Assembly: GCA_937944485.1 (NCBI GenBank)
Contig: CALDYU010000014.1
Location: forward strand, 62,001 to 126,000
Direction of reading: 5' to 3'
Length of the DNA: 64,000 nucleotides
Origin: an uncultured Flavobacteriaceae bacterium
Lineage (GTDB): Bacteria > Bacteroidota > Bacteroidia > Flavobacteriales > Flavobacteriaceae
Position numbers and translations under genes: made by a program. This document shows, one piece after another, positions 45,184-54,335 of this stretch. The notes under the pieces were generated by a model. That model ran no database searches, was not told where the DNA came from, and worked only from the letters and a program-made list of their open reading frames with translations. Within the stretch, counting starts at the first letter, position 1. The number at the start of each line of letters is the position of its first letter.

Positions 45184-46464
45184 TTAGAGCCTTCCCTCTA
45201 CATTACATTCTAAGATGCCTTTAACATCATATAAAATTCCATTTGGTTTTAAAATGCCTCTTAAATCTAAGTCTAAAAATTCTTTGTGGGCAACAGCCAA
45301 AACAACCGCATCATACTTTGAGTTTGATAGCGTTTTACTTGTAGCTAAATTGTATTCATGCATTACTTCATTGGGTTCCGCCCATGGATCGTAAATACTC
45401 ACATTTGCACCATAACTCTTTAGATTATTAATCACATCAACGGCCTTCGTATTTCGCACATCAGGACAGTTTTCTTTAAAAGTTATTCCTAAGACTAAGA
45501 TATTAGCATTTTTAACTTTAATATCTTCTTGAACCATTAATTTAACTACCTCTGCAGCTACATATTTGCCCATGCCATCATTCATTCGTCGACCTGCTAA
45601 AATAATTTCAGGATGGTAACCAAATTCTTGTGCCTTTTGTGCTAGGTAATACGGATCTACACCAATGCAATGCCCACCCACTAAACCTGGTTTAAATGGT
45701 AGAAAATTCCATTTCGTTCCAGCAGCTTCTAAAACTTGGTTAGTATCAACACCCATTAGATTAAAAATTTTGGCTAGCTCGTTTACAAATGCAATATTTA
45801 TATCTCGTTGTGAATTTTCTATAACCTTGGCGGCTTCTGCAACTTTGATACTTGGAGCAAGGTGCGTGCCAGCAGTTATGACCGATGCATAAAGCCCATC
45901 TACTTTTTTGCCAATTTCAGGAGTAGAACCAGACGTAACCTTTAATATTTTTTCAACGGTATGTTCTTTGTCACCTGGGTTAATTCGTTCTGGTGAATAA
46001 CCAACAAAGAAGTCTTTGTTAAATTGCAATCCACTAATTTTTTCTAAAACCGGTACACATTCCTCCTCAGTTACACCTGGATAAACAGTCGATTCATAAA
46101 TTACGATATCCCCTTTTTTTAAAACTTTGCCTACTGTTTCACTTGATTTGTAGAGAGGCGTTAAATCAGGTCTATTTGTACTGTCAACGGGAGTAGGTAC
46201 GGTCACTACGTAATAGTTGCAATCTTTAATATGTTCAAGATTATCAGAACAAAATAAACCAACAGTAGTATCTGGTTTTTGTTTAGTCACTTTTTTTAGA
46301 ACTTCTTCGTCAACTTCTAGCGTTGCATCAATACCAGCTTGTAGTTCTTTGATTCTAGTTGCATTAATATCAAATCCAACAACATTATATTTAGTTGCGA
46401 ACAAGCGAGCAAGAGGTAAGCCCACATAGCCTAAGCCAATTACCGCGATTTTTTGATCGTTCAT
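45184..46464 (-). CDS. tviB: UDP-N-acetylhexosamine 6-dehydrogenase (TviB/WbpO/WecC group)
   Basis: A 426-residue nucleotide-sugar dehydrogenase that oxidises C6 of UDP-GlcNAc or UDP-GalNAc to the uronic acid with two NAD+. The N-terminal Rossmann motif is IAVIGLGYVGLPLARLFA (6-23); VYESTVYPGVTEEECVPV (about 121-139), FVGYSPERINPGD and the catalytic Cys266 in VGGHCIGVDPYYLAQKA match the TviB/WbpO subgroup. It ends the operon 38 bases after a TviC/WbpP-like epimerase, so the pair should give UDP-GlcNAcA or UDP-GalNAcA. Confidence 0.92.
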   Translation of the reverse strand: MNDQKIAVIGLGYVGLPLARLFATKYNVVGFDINATRIKELQAGIDATLEVDEEVLKKVTKQKPDTTVGLFCSDNLEHIKDCNYYVVTVPTPVDSTNRPDLTPLYKSSETVGKVLKKGDIVIYESTVYPGVTEEECVPVLEKISGLQFNKDFFVGYSPERINPGDKEHTVEKILKVTSGSTPEIGKKVDGLYASVITAGTHLAPSIKVAEAAKVIENSQRDINIAFVNELAKIFNLMGVDTNQVLEAAGTKWNFLPFKPGLVGGHCIGVDPYYLAQKAQEFGYHPEIILAGRRMNDGMGKYVAAEVVKLMVQEDIKVKNANILVLGITFKENCPDVRNTKAVDVINNLKSYGANVSIYDPWAEPNEVMHEYNLATSKTLSNSKYDAVVLAVAHKEFLDLDLRGILKPNGILYDVKGILECNVEGRL

Positions 46465-46501
46465 TTAGTAGTGTTATATAGTTTGTTTATTATTTTGAAT
46501 G

Positions 46502-47503
46502 TTAAGGTTGTAAGTTTTTCCAATACCATTTTACAGCTTCTTTCAACCCAGTTTTTATATCGAATTGAGGATTATATCCTAAATTATTTCTTGCTTTATC
46601 TATTGAAGCTAATGAATGAGGAATGTCGCCGGCTCTTTCTTGACCATAAATAATATCGACCTTTCCGATTTCAGCATCGAACTCCGTGAGGTAATTTTTA
46701 ACCAATTGCACCAACTCATTTAGGGTAGTCCTTTCGCCATACGCGACATTGTAGATGGTATTAGTTGCTTCCGGTTTTGTTGCGATGATTGCTCTTACAT
46801 TGGCTTCTAAGACATTGTCGATGTAAGTGAAGTCTCGTGAATAGCTTCCGTCTCCATTTATTGTAGGCGACTGATGATTCATAAAGGACAATACGAATTT
46901 CGGAATTACTGCGGCATATGCTCCCTTAGGATCTTGATGTCGACCAAAAACATTAAAATAGCGAAGACCAATTGTCTCTATCCCATAAGTTTTACTAAAA
47001 ACATCAGCGTATAGTTCATTGACATATTTTGTTATGGCATAAGGAGAAAGTGGCTTTCCAATTTTTTCTTCAACTTTAGGTAGCGCTTCAGAATCACCAT
47101 AGGTAGATGAGCTGGCGGCATAAACAAAACGTTTCACTTTGGCATCTCTAGCTGCTATAAGCATATTAAGAAAGCCAGAAACATTTACTTCGTTACTAGT
47201 AATAGGATCATTTATAGAACGAGGTACAGAACCTAATGCTGCTTGATGTAGCACATAGTCAATCTCCTCACAAGCTTTATGGCACGTTTTTAAATCGCGA
47301 ATATCACCTTCTATAAACTCAAAATTCGGATGTTCCAAGATAGGCGTAATGTTCTTCATTTGACCTGTAGCCAAATTATCAAGTACGCGAACTTTATTGC
47401 CATTTTCTAGGAGTGCCTTACTCAAGTTTGAGCCTATAAACCCAGCTCCTCCAGTAATTAATATACTGTAGTTAGGGTCTAAATTTAGTTTTTTTATTGC
47501 CAT
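46502..47503 (-). CDS. tviC: UDP-N-acetylhexosamine 4-epimerase (TviC/WbpP group)
   Basis: A 333-residue extended SDR that interconverts UDP-GlcNAc/GlcNAcA and UDP-GalNAc/GalNAcA. Motifs: ILITGGAGFIGSNLSKAL (14-31), QAALGSVPRSINDP, SSSTYGDSEALPK near 131 and the catalytic YAITK with Tyr155 and Lys159; the later YNVAYGERTTLNELVQLV is typical of WbpP/TviC. It precedes tviB in the same operon, the same pairing as in the Vi antigen and P. aeruginosa O6 clusters. Confidence 0.92.
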   Translation of the reverse strand: MAIKKLNLDPNYSILITGGAGFIGSNLSKALLENGNKVRVLDNLATGQMKNITPILEHPNFEFIEGDIRDLKTCHKACEEIDYVLHQAALGSVPRSINDPITSNEVNVSGFLNMLIAARDAKVKRFVYAASSSTYGDSEALPKVEEKIGKPLSPYAITKYVNELYADVFSKTYGIETIGLRYFNVFGRHQDPKGAYAAVIPKFVLSFMNHQSPTINGDGSYSRDFTYIDNVLEANVRAIIATKPEATNTIYNVAYGERTTLNELVQLVKNYLTEFDAEIGKVDIIYGQERAGDIPHSLASIDKARNNLGYNPQFDIKTGLKEAVKWYWKNLQP

Positions 47504-47674
47504 AGCAATTATAAGGGGTATGTGTTTAGTTGATAAACTAATTTAGAATTTTTGAGTTGCAAATTAAGTGAAAAATGCCTCGTTTAGGGTGGTTGATTAG
47601 ATATAAATCAAAAAAGCTAGATGTATGACATGTTTACACCTTTTTGTTGCATAATTATTCTACACAAATGTTGA

Positions 47675-48712
47675 TTATTGTTTCGAAGGTTCATAATAAT
47701 CTTTAAACCATTGAATATAGTTCTTAACCCCTTGCTTTATGTTTGTTGATGGGGTATAATTATAATCATTTATTAAAGAATCTATATTAGCCCAAGTTTT
47801 TTCTACATCACCAGGTTGAATAGGCAGCATTTGTTTAATAGCATCTTTATCCAAATTTTGCTCAAGCTCACTAATGAAATCTAAAAGTTTTACAGATTTA
47901 TTATTGCCTATATTATATAGTTTATAAAATTCTTTTCTATTTATTCGCTGATTAAGATTTTCTGTTAATACCCTCATTACTCCTTCTGCTATATCGGTTA
48001 CGTAGGTAAAGTCTCTTTCCATTTCACCATGATTGAAAACTTTAATCGGGATATTTTTTGAAATAGCGTCTGCAAATAAAAATGGAGCCATATCTGGTCT
48101 GCCCCAAGGGCCATAAACAGTGAAAAAACGTAAGCCAGTTGTTGGTAATTTAAAGAGATGACTATAAGTGTGAGCCATCAATTCATTACTTTTTTTAGTA
48201 GCTGCGTAAAGACTTATTGGATGATCGACATTGTCTTCAACCGAAAAGGGAATTTGTTTATTTGAACCGTAAACGCTCGAACTACTAGCGTAAACTAAAT
48301 GTTGAATAGCATTGTGACGACAGCATTCTAGCAAATTAAGAAAGCCAACAACATTACTGTCAATATATACATGAGGTTCTTCTATACTATATCTAACGCC
48401 TGCCTGTGCGGCAAGGTTGCACACGAGATCAAATTTTTCATTTTGAAAAAGCCCAGGAAGAAGATACTTATCCTCTAGGCTCATCTTGTAAAAGGAGAAT
48501 TTAAACTTTAATAGTTCACTAGAAACTTTATAGTTGTTCTTTTGCGCCAGCTTTTTCGGAATTCCTAATTCAGATAACCTTGCATACTTTAGATCTACAT
48601 CATAATAATCATTAAGATTATCAATGCCTATTACTTCAAAATTATGACGTAAGAGTAGTTTACAAACGTGGTAACCTATAAAACCTGCAGCTCCGGTTAC
48701 CAATATTTTCAC
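47675..48712 (-). CDS. UDP-glucuronate 4-epimerase family SDR
   Basis: A 345-residue SDR of the UDP-glucuronate 4-epimerase (GAE) type, which makes UDP-galacturonate. It has [17 protein letters not shown] (5-21), the family segment [18 protein letters not shown] near 29, [16 protein letters not shown] near 101 and the catalytic YAATK with Tyr159 and Lys163. It overlaps the end of ugd by four bases (ATGA), so the two enzymes are made together, UDP-Glc to UDP-GlcA to UDP-GalA. A gap of 171 bases separates it from tviC. Confidence 0.9.
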   Translation of the reverse strand: MKILVTGAAGFIGYHVCKLLLRHNFEVIGIDNLNDYYDVDLKYARLSELGIPKKLAQKNNYKVSSELLKFKFSFYKMSLEDKYLLPGLFQNEKFDLVCNLAAQAGVRYSIEEPHVYIDSNVVGFLNLLECCRHNAIQHLVYASSSSVYGSNKQIPFSVEDNVDHPISLYAATKKSNELMAHTYSHLFKLPTTGLRFFTVYGPWGRPDMAPFLFADAISKNIPIKVFNHGEMERDFTYVTDIAEGVMRVLTENLNQRINRKEFYKLYNIGNNKSVKLLDFISELEQNLDKDAIKQMLPIQPGDVEKTWANIDSLINDYNYTPSTNIKQGVKNYIQWFKDYYEPSKQ

Positions 48713-50103
48713 GATTGCCCTATTTTATAATATTCGAAACCTAACTCTTCCATAGTTTCTTTTTCTAATAAACGCCTTCCGTCAAATACAAACGCTGGTT
48801 TTAACATTTTAGAATAGATGTTTTTCCAATCATAAGACTTAAACTCGTCCCATTCTGTGAGAATTGCAATAGCATGCGCTTTTTCGGCCGCTTGCATAGG
48901 GTCGTTTACTACTTTTAGCAAGCGCCTGTTTTCTTCTGGAGATCTCGTGCCTAAATAGTCTAAATCGGCGTAGATCTGTTTTTCCGGAACTTTAGGGTCG
49001 AAGATAATGATTTCTGCTTTTTCATCTAATAAAGCATCAGCAACGTAAATAGCAGCAGATTCTCTAGTATCATTGGTGTCCTTTTTAAACGCCCAACCAT
49101 AGAAAACTATTTTTTTTCCGGATACCGTATTATAAAGTGTGGAAACAATATTATCAGCAAAACGTCTTTTTTGATAATCATTCATAATAATTACTTGTTC
49201 CCAATAATCTGCAACTTCCTGTAGCCCATAGCTTTGCGCGATATATACTAAATTTAAGATGTCTTTTTGAAAGCAAGATCCTCCAAAACCAACAGAAGAA
49301 TTTAGAAATTTAGAACCTATTCTTGAATCAAATCCAATGGCCCTAGAAACTTCTGCTACATTGGCATCCGTTTTTTCACAAAGGGCAGAAATTGAATTAA
49401 TAGAGGAAACTCTTTGGGCTAAGAAGGCATTAGCTACTAATTTTGAAAGCTCAGAAGACCAAACATTAGTCTGTAAGATACGGTCTTTTGGTAACCAATT
49501 TTCATAAATACTACTTAAAGCATCTTTGGCTACTTGCCCCTCAGCAGTTTCTGCACCTCCAATTAATACACGGTCAGCATTTAAAAGGTCATCAACAGCC
49601 GTGCCTTCAGCTAGAAACTCGGGGTTCGACAGTATTTCAAAGTCTACTCCATTCCCCGTATTGTCTAATATGCTTTTTATTGCTCCAGCTGTTCTAACAG
49701 GTAGGGTAGATTTTTCAACGACTATTTTATTCGATTTCGCTACTTTGGCAATATTTCTGGCACATAATTCAATGTTTTTGAGATCTGCAGCCTGCCCTTT
49801 CCCTTTTCCATATGTTTTAGTCGGCGTATTGACCGAAATGAATATCATTTCAGCTTCATCAATTGCTTTGTCTATCTCGGTGGAAAAGAAAAGATTTTTT
49901 CCTCTACTTTTTGCAACTAACTCTTTTAATCCCGGTTCGTAAACAGGCAATTTGTCCAGATCTGTATGATTCCATAAATCAATTCTTTCCTTACTCAAAT
50001 CAACAACTGTTACCTTAATGTCAGGACACTGACTTGCAATAACCGTCATGGTAGGCCCGCCTACATAACCGGCACCAATGCAACATATTTTTGTAATTTT
50101 CAT
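48709..50103 (-). CDS. ugd: UDP-glucose 6-dehydrogenase, eukaryote-like form
   Basis: A 464-residue enzyme that oxidises UDP-glucose to UDP-glucuronate. The opening [19 protein letters not shown] (5-23), [11 protein letters not shown] near 53, [16 protein letters not shown] near 97, [10 protein letters not shown] near 130 and catalytic Cys277 in [17 protein letters not shown] are close to animal and plant UGDH rather than to the shorter bacterial Ugd; this form is frequent in Bacteroidota. It leads the four-gene minus-strand operon ugd, epimerase, tviC, tviB. Confidence 0.95.
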   Translation of the reverse strand: MKITKICCIGAGYVGGPTMTVIASQCPDIKVTVVDLSKERIDLWNHTDLDKLPVYEPGLKELVAKSRGKNLFFSTEIDKAIDEAEMIFISVNTPTKTYGKGKGQAADLKNIELCARNIAKVAKSNKIVVEKSTLPVRTAGAIKSILDNTGNGVDFEILSNPEFLAEGTAVDDLLNADRVLIGGAETAEGQVAKDALSSIYENWLPKDRILQTNVWSSELSKLVANAFLAQRVSSINSISALCEKTDANVAEVSRAIGFDSRIGSKFLNSSVGFGGSCFQKDILNLVYIAQSYGLQEVADYWEQVIIMNDYQKRRFADNIVSTLYNTVSGKKIVFYGWAFKKDTNDTRESAAIYVADALLDEKAEIIIFDPKVPEKQIYADLDYLGTRSPEENRRLLKVVNDPMQAAEKAHAIAILTEWDEFKSYDWKNIYSKMLKPAFVFDGRRLLEKETMEELGFEYYKIGQS

Positions 50104-50434
50104 TCGTAGATTTTTAGTTTAGTTCATCGGTTAAATGTACCAACGAATAGTAATTAACACAATAAAATTAATTCTCCTGACATTCTTTTAAAACTTGGGT
50201 TTTTCGACAATGCAAAGATTACAAAATAACTCAACAAAAGAATAATTATTGTGAATAAAAACATTAATTTTTCATTTAAATGTTTTGTCTTTTATGTGAA
50301 TTGATTTTTGAATCATGAAATAGTAAGAATTGTCATTTGATCGATATTTTTAATTGTTAAACGAAATAAAGCTGTTAAGCCAGATAGTATAAGTAAATTT
50401 GAGCCCTGAATAATTTGAACTAAACCTAAACACC
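50104..50434. promoter_or_regulatory. Divergent promoter region between ugd and the export operon
   Basis: A 331-base AT-rich space with no gene. On the plus strand TAAATTTG (50394-50401) matches the -7 consensus, with CTG (50372-50374) 19 bases upstream in place of TTG, and the GTG start codon 33 bases downstream. No full match was found on the minus strand for ugd. Confidence 0.45.
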
Positions 50435-51565
50435 GTGGTAACACAAACAAAAATTTGGCTTTCATCGCCCCACATGGGCGGAAACGAGATAGCTTATGTT
50501 AATGATGCATTTAATACCAATTGGATAGCTCCTTTGGGTCCGAATGTTGATCTTTTCGAAAATGCAATTCAAGATTATATTAATAATGAGGTTCATGTAG
50601 CAGCTTTAAGTTCTGGTACAGGCGCAATTCATTTAGCATTAGAAATACTTGGTGTGTCTAGTGGAGATGAGGTGCTATGTCAAAGCCTAACATTCTCCGC
50701 TTCGGCTAATCCAATTAAATACTTGGGTGCCACTCCCGTTTTTATTGATAGTGAATATGATACCTGGAATATTTCTCCCGGATTATTAGAAAAAGCAATT
50801 AAAGATAGAATAGTAAAAAGCAAAAAGCCCAAGGCTATAATAGCTGTGCATTTATATGGCATGCCTTATAAGGTTGAAGCGCTTAAAGCAATTTCCAAGA
50901 AGTACGATATTCCTATTGTTGAAGATAGTGCAGAAGCACTAGGAAGTATGGTAAATGGTGTCAAATGTGCAAGTTTTGGCACTATTGGGATATTATCGTT
51001 TAATGGAAATAAAATCATTACCACTTCTGGCGGTGGTGCTTTGGTAACAGATAATAAAGAATTTAAAGCGAAAGCAGTTTTTTTGGCAACACAAGCTCGT
51101 GATAACGCTCCTCATTATCAACATTCTCATGTAGGTTATAATTATAGAATGAGCAATGTTTTAGCAGGCATTGGAAGAGGTCAAATGGAAGTAATCGATG
51201 ATCGTGTTGCTGCACGGCGAGCGAATTTTGAATTTTACAAAAAGAATTTAAGTCATATTGAAGAAATTGTATTTTTAGATGAACCCGATGGTTTTTTCTC
51301 AAACCGATGGTTAAGTTGTATTTTAACGGAGTCATACGAAAAGCGAGAAAGTATTCGTTATGCTCTTCTAAAAGAAGACATTGAATCTAGACCCTTATGG
51401 AAACCAATGCATATGCAACCCATTTTTGCTGACGCACCTAAATATACGAATGGAACTTCTGAAGATCTTTTCAATCGAGGTCTTTGCTTACCAAGCGGAT
51501 CAAATTTAACAGACCAAGATTTGGAACGAATAGTAGCCATAATCCTTAAAGAATTTACCCCATGA
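50435..51565 (+). CDS. PLP-dependent sugar aminotransferase (DegT/DnrJ/EryC1, PglE-like)
   Basis: A 376-residue fold-type I aminotransferase that should add an amino group at C4 of a UDP-4-keto-6-deoxy sugar. Motifs: KIWLSSPHMGGNE (6-18), SSGTGAIHLAL near 59, the PLP-phosphate region, EDSAEALGS near 163 and the PLP-binding Lys193 in FNGNKIITTSGGGALV. The start codon is GTG; the first in-frame ATG falls inside the conserved SPHMGGNE motif, so it cannot be the start. It overlaps the dehydratase gene by four bases, so the 4-keto sugar maker and its aminotransferase are coupled, as in pglE/pglF. Confidence 0.92.
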   Translation: MVTQTKIWLSSPHMGGNEIAYVNDAFNTNWIAPLGPNVDLFENAIQDYINNEVHVAALSSGTGAIHLALEILGVSSGDEVLCQSLTFSASANPIKYLGATPVFIDSEYDTWNISPGLLEKAIKDRIVKSKKPKAIIAVHLYGMPYKVEALKAISKKYDIPIVEDSAEALGSMVNGVKCASFGTIGILSFNGNKIITTSGGGALVTDNKEFKAKAVFLATQARDNAPHYQHSHVGYNYRMSNVLAGIGRGQMEVIDDRVAARRANFEFYKKNLSHIEEIVFLDEPDGFFSNRWLSCILTESYEKRESIRYALLKEDIESRPLWKPMHMQPIFADAPKYTNGTSEDLFNRGLCLPSGSNLTDQDLERIVAIILKEFTP

Positions 51566-53496
51566 TAAAAAATTACCTTGTAAGTAACGCTAATAGATAC
51601 GCGTCTAAATGGCTGGTATTGGCAATAGATGTTTTCTTAATTTTAGTGTCATTTATCTTAGCTTATATCATTCGATTTAATCTTACTTTAGATTTTAAGA
51701 GTGAAAATCTTTTTATTCAGTTGCCTATAGTTGCAGCTATTGTTATCACGGCTTTCCTTTTTACAGAATCATATAAAGGGGTAGTGCGTCATACAGGAGT
51801 AAGAGATGTGTATAAAATATTTAATGCCATTTGTTTGTCAAGTATTATGATGATTTTTTTAGTCATCTTGAACAGGCAATTTATAATGGTAGAGAACTTT
51901 ACCATTCCTTTAGGAATAATTATCATTCATAGTTTATTAGCGTTTATAGCTCTAGTTGCGTCAAGATACATGTTTAAAACGATGTATTTTAATTTAATTA
52001 AGAAGTTTAAAGTCTCGAAAAATGTACTCATTTATGGGGCTGGTGAAGCCGGTATCTTAACGTACAATGCGATTACTAATCAAACGAGCAGTAATGCCAG
52101 AGTATTAGCTTATTTAGATGATGATCACAAAAAAATCGGAAAAGTTATTAATGGTGTAATGGTGCTGGGAAGAGATGTGCTAACAGAATATTTTATAAGT
52201 ACCAAAGAAATAACAGAGATAATTGTTTCTATTAATAATGTTGAGAGTGAAAAACTTAGAGAACTTGTTGAAAGTTTAGTTGAATTTCCAGTACAGGTTA
52301 AAATTGTACCTCCAGTTGAAAGCTGGATCAACGGAGAACTTAAGGTGTCTCAAATAAAACAAGTTCAAATAGAAGATTTATTAGATCGTGTTCCTATTGA
52401 TATAAAAAAGTCAAAAGTTTCTGAACAGCTTAAAAACCAAGTGATTTTAGTAACAGGCGGTGCTGGTTCGATTGGAAGTGAAATAGTGCGTCAAATTGCG
52501 AATTATGATTATAAATCTTTAATAATTGTCGATCAAGCTGAGTCTGCCTTGTATGATTTACAACAAGAGTTAAAACAGAATGGCTTTCACAACTTTGTGC
52601 CTATCGTCGGAGATATACGTGATAAAAATAGGATGAACACCTATTTTCAAGAACACAAACCAACAATGGTGTTTCATGCGGCGGCCTATAAGCATGTCCC
52701 ATTGATGGAGTATAACTATTACGAAGCTATTAAGATTAATGTTGCGGGTACAAAGACTATCGTTGATTTGTCAATGAATCATAAAGTAGACAAATTTGTT
52801 TTTGTTTCTACAGATAAGGCAGTTAACCCTACTAATGTTATGGGAGCCACAAAGCGTATTGCTGAAATGTACATTAGTAGTGTTCAACAAGAAAATAAAA
52901 CTAAGTTTATTACAACCAGATTTGGTAATGTTTTGGGCTCTAATGGATCTGTGATTCCACTGTTTAGAAAACAAATTGAAAAAGGTGGGCCTTTAACGGT
53001 TACACATAAAGATATCACAAGATATTTTATGACAATCCCTGAAGCGTCGCAACTCGTTTTAGAAGCAGCTGTAATGGGAGAAGGAGGAGAGATATTTATT
53101 TTTGATATGGGTAAGTCAGTTAAAATATTTGATCTAGCTAAAAATATGATTAAACTCTCTGGATTGAAATATCCTGAGGATATAGATATTAAAATTACTG
53201 GTCTTCGACCAGGTGAAAAACTGTATGAAGAATTATTGGCGAATGGAGAAAACACCTTGCCAACATATCATAAAAAAATATTGATAGGTAAAGTCAAAGA
53301 ACTCGATTATGCTTATGTGAAGTCTAAGATTGATGAACTTTGTGTTTCAAATATGTTTTTTAATGGTAATACTATAGCATTAATGAAAGAGATTGTACCC
53401 GAGTACGTATCCAATAATTCTGAGTTTTGCAAGTTAGATAGTAAAGGGGAAAATATAAGAGTTGTTCAGTCTGAAAAGAAAATCTTTCAATCATAA
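51562..53496 (+). CDS. Membrane UDP-sugar 4,6-dehydratase (WbpM/PglF/CapD type)
   Basis: A 644-residue protein with four N-terminal membrane helices (about 15-145), a first Rossmann domain (about 150-270, NVLIYGAGEAGILTYNAI) and a C-terminal SDR (about 290-620) with VILVTGGAGSIGSEIVRQI near 294, AAYKHVPLMEYNYYEAI near 374 and STDKAVNPTNVMGATK near 414. Met replaces the usual catalytic Tyr in that motif, as reported for WbpM. It converts UDP-GlcNAc to UDP-2-acetamido-2,6-dideoxy-hex-4-ulose. With the upstream aminotransferase it would give UDP-4-amino-4,6-dideoxy-GlcNAc, a fit for a PglC-like initiator. Confidence 0.93.
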   Translation: MIKNYLVSNANRYASKWLVLAIDVFLILVSFILAYIIRFNLTLDFKSENLFIQLPIVAAIVITAFLFTESYKGVVRHTGVRDVYKIFNAICLSSIMMIFLVILNRQFIMVENFTIPLGIIIIHSLLAFIALVASRYMFKTMYFNLIKKFKVSKNVLIYGAGEAGILTYNAITNQTSSNARVLAYLDDDHKKIGKVINGVMVLGRDVLTEYFISTKEITEIIVSINNVESEKLRELVESLVEFPVQVKIVPPVESWINGELKVSQIKQVQIEDLLDRVPIDIKKSKVSEQLKNQVILVTGGAGSIGSEIVRQIANYDYKSLIIVDQAESALYDLQQELKQNGFHNFVPIVGDIRDKNRMNTYFQEHKPTMVFHAAAYKHVPLMEYNYYEAIKINVAGTKTIVDLSMNHKVDKFVFVSTDKAVNPTNVMGATKRIAEMYISSVQQENKTKFITTRFGNVLGSNGSVIPLFRKQIEKGGPLTVTHKDITRYFMTIPEASQLVLEAAVMGEGGEIFIFDMGKSVKIFDLAKNMIKLSGLKYPEDIDIKITGLRPGEKLYEELLANGENTLPTYHKKILIGKVKELDYAYVKSKIDELCVSNMFFNGNTIALMKEIVPEYVSNNSEFCKLDSKGENIRVVQSEKKIFQS

Positions 53497-53529
53497 ATTT
53501 CACTAATATTGCATCAAACAATTAGTATT

Positions 53530-54309
53530 ATGCGAAAACGAAAAAATAATTTTGGTAGAATACCTTTTTTCTTGGCGATAGTTGCTTTTGTACTGTCATC
53601 ATGTGCTTCCAAAAAAGACGTAGTTTACTTTCAAAACACTGGTAATTTTGAAACTTTGGTAGATAAAAATAGTTTTACTCCAAAATTTAAGGTTGATGAT
53701 TTAGTAAGTATACATATTTCTACTTTAAATAGTGAAGCAAGTATTCCTTTTAATTTATTTCGAGGTGCTTCAGAAGGCGGCATTCGGCCCGAACAAGTAG
53801 ATTATTTAATTGATAAAGATGGAGAAATTGACTTTCCTGTAATTGGTAAAATTAAGATTGCGGGTCTATCTTCTGAAGAAGTTCGAGTCTTATTGAGACA
53901 AGAACTTTCTGATTATCTAAAAAACCCGATTATTAACATCAGATTGAAAAATTTTACAGTAACCATTTTAGGAGAGGTAAATAGACCTGGTACTTATCCG
54001 ATTAGCGGAGAGCGTGTAACAATTCTTGAAGCTATTGGTTTTGCTGGTGATTTAACAGTTAAAGGAGTCCGCCAAAACGTCATGGTAATTCGTGATTTCG
54101 ATGGTACGAAAGTTTATAATCGTCTTGACCTGACCAAGAAAGAGGCATTGAGCTCTCCTGTTTATTATCTTACTCAAGGTGACGTAGTAATTGTAGAACC
54201 TAATCAATCAGCAATTACGGCCTCAAGCCTTGATAATAGAGCCACAATTGCCGTGTCTATAGCATCTGTATTAATAACATCTACCGTATTATTGCTGACA
54301 AGAAACTAG
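53530..54309 (+). CDS. wza: Wza-type polysaccharide export lipoprotein
   Basis: A 259-residue lipoprotein that forms the outer-membrane exit channel for capsule or exopolysaccharide. The signal ends VLSSC with Cys25 lipidated, followed by ASKKDVVYFQNTG, usual in Bacteroidota homologues. It has the Poly_export domain (about 50-135, including IDKDGEIDFPVIGKIKIAGLS), one SLBB domain (about 140-220, TVTILGEVNRPGTYPI) and a C-terminal hydrophobic helix (about 235-257). The ATG at 53530 is preferred to an upstream TTG because it places the signal peptide correctly. It lies between the dehydratase and wzc. Confidence 0.93.
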   Translation: MRKRKNNFGRIPFFLAIVAFVLSSCASKKDVVYFQNTGNFETLVDKNSFTPKFKVDDLVSIHISTLNSEASIPFNLFRGASEGGIRPEQVDYLIDKDGEIDFPVIGKIKIAGLSSEEVRVLLRQELSDYLKNPIINIRLKNFTVTILGEVNRPGTYPISGERVTILEAIGFAGDLTVKGVRQNVMVIRDFDGTKVYNRLDLTKKEALSSPVYYLTQGDVVIVEPNQSAITASSLDNRATIAVSIASVLITSTVLLLTRN

Positions 54310-54335
54310 TAAGTCTTCCTATTAAATAAATTTAA

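Noticed and set aside
49526-49942. 138-residue plus-strand frame inside ugd
   Set aside because: Shadow of ugd; the true frame holds all catalytic motifs.
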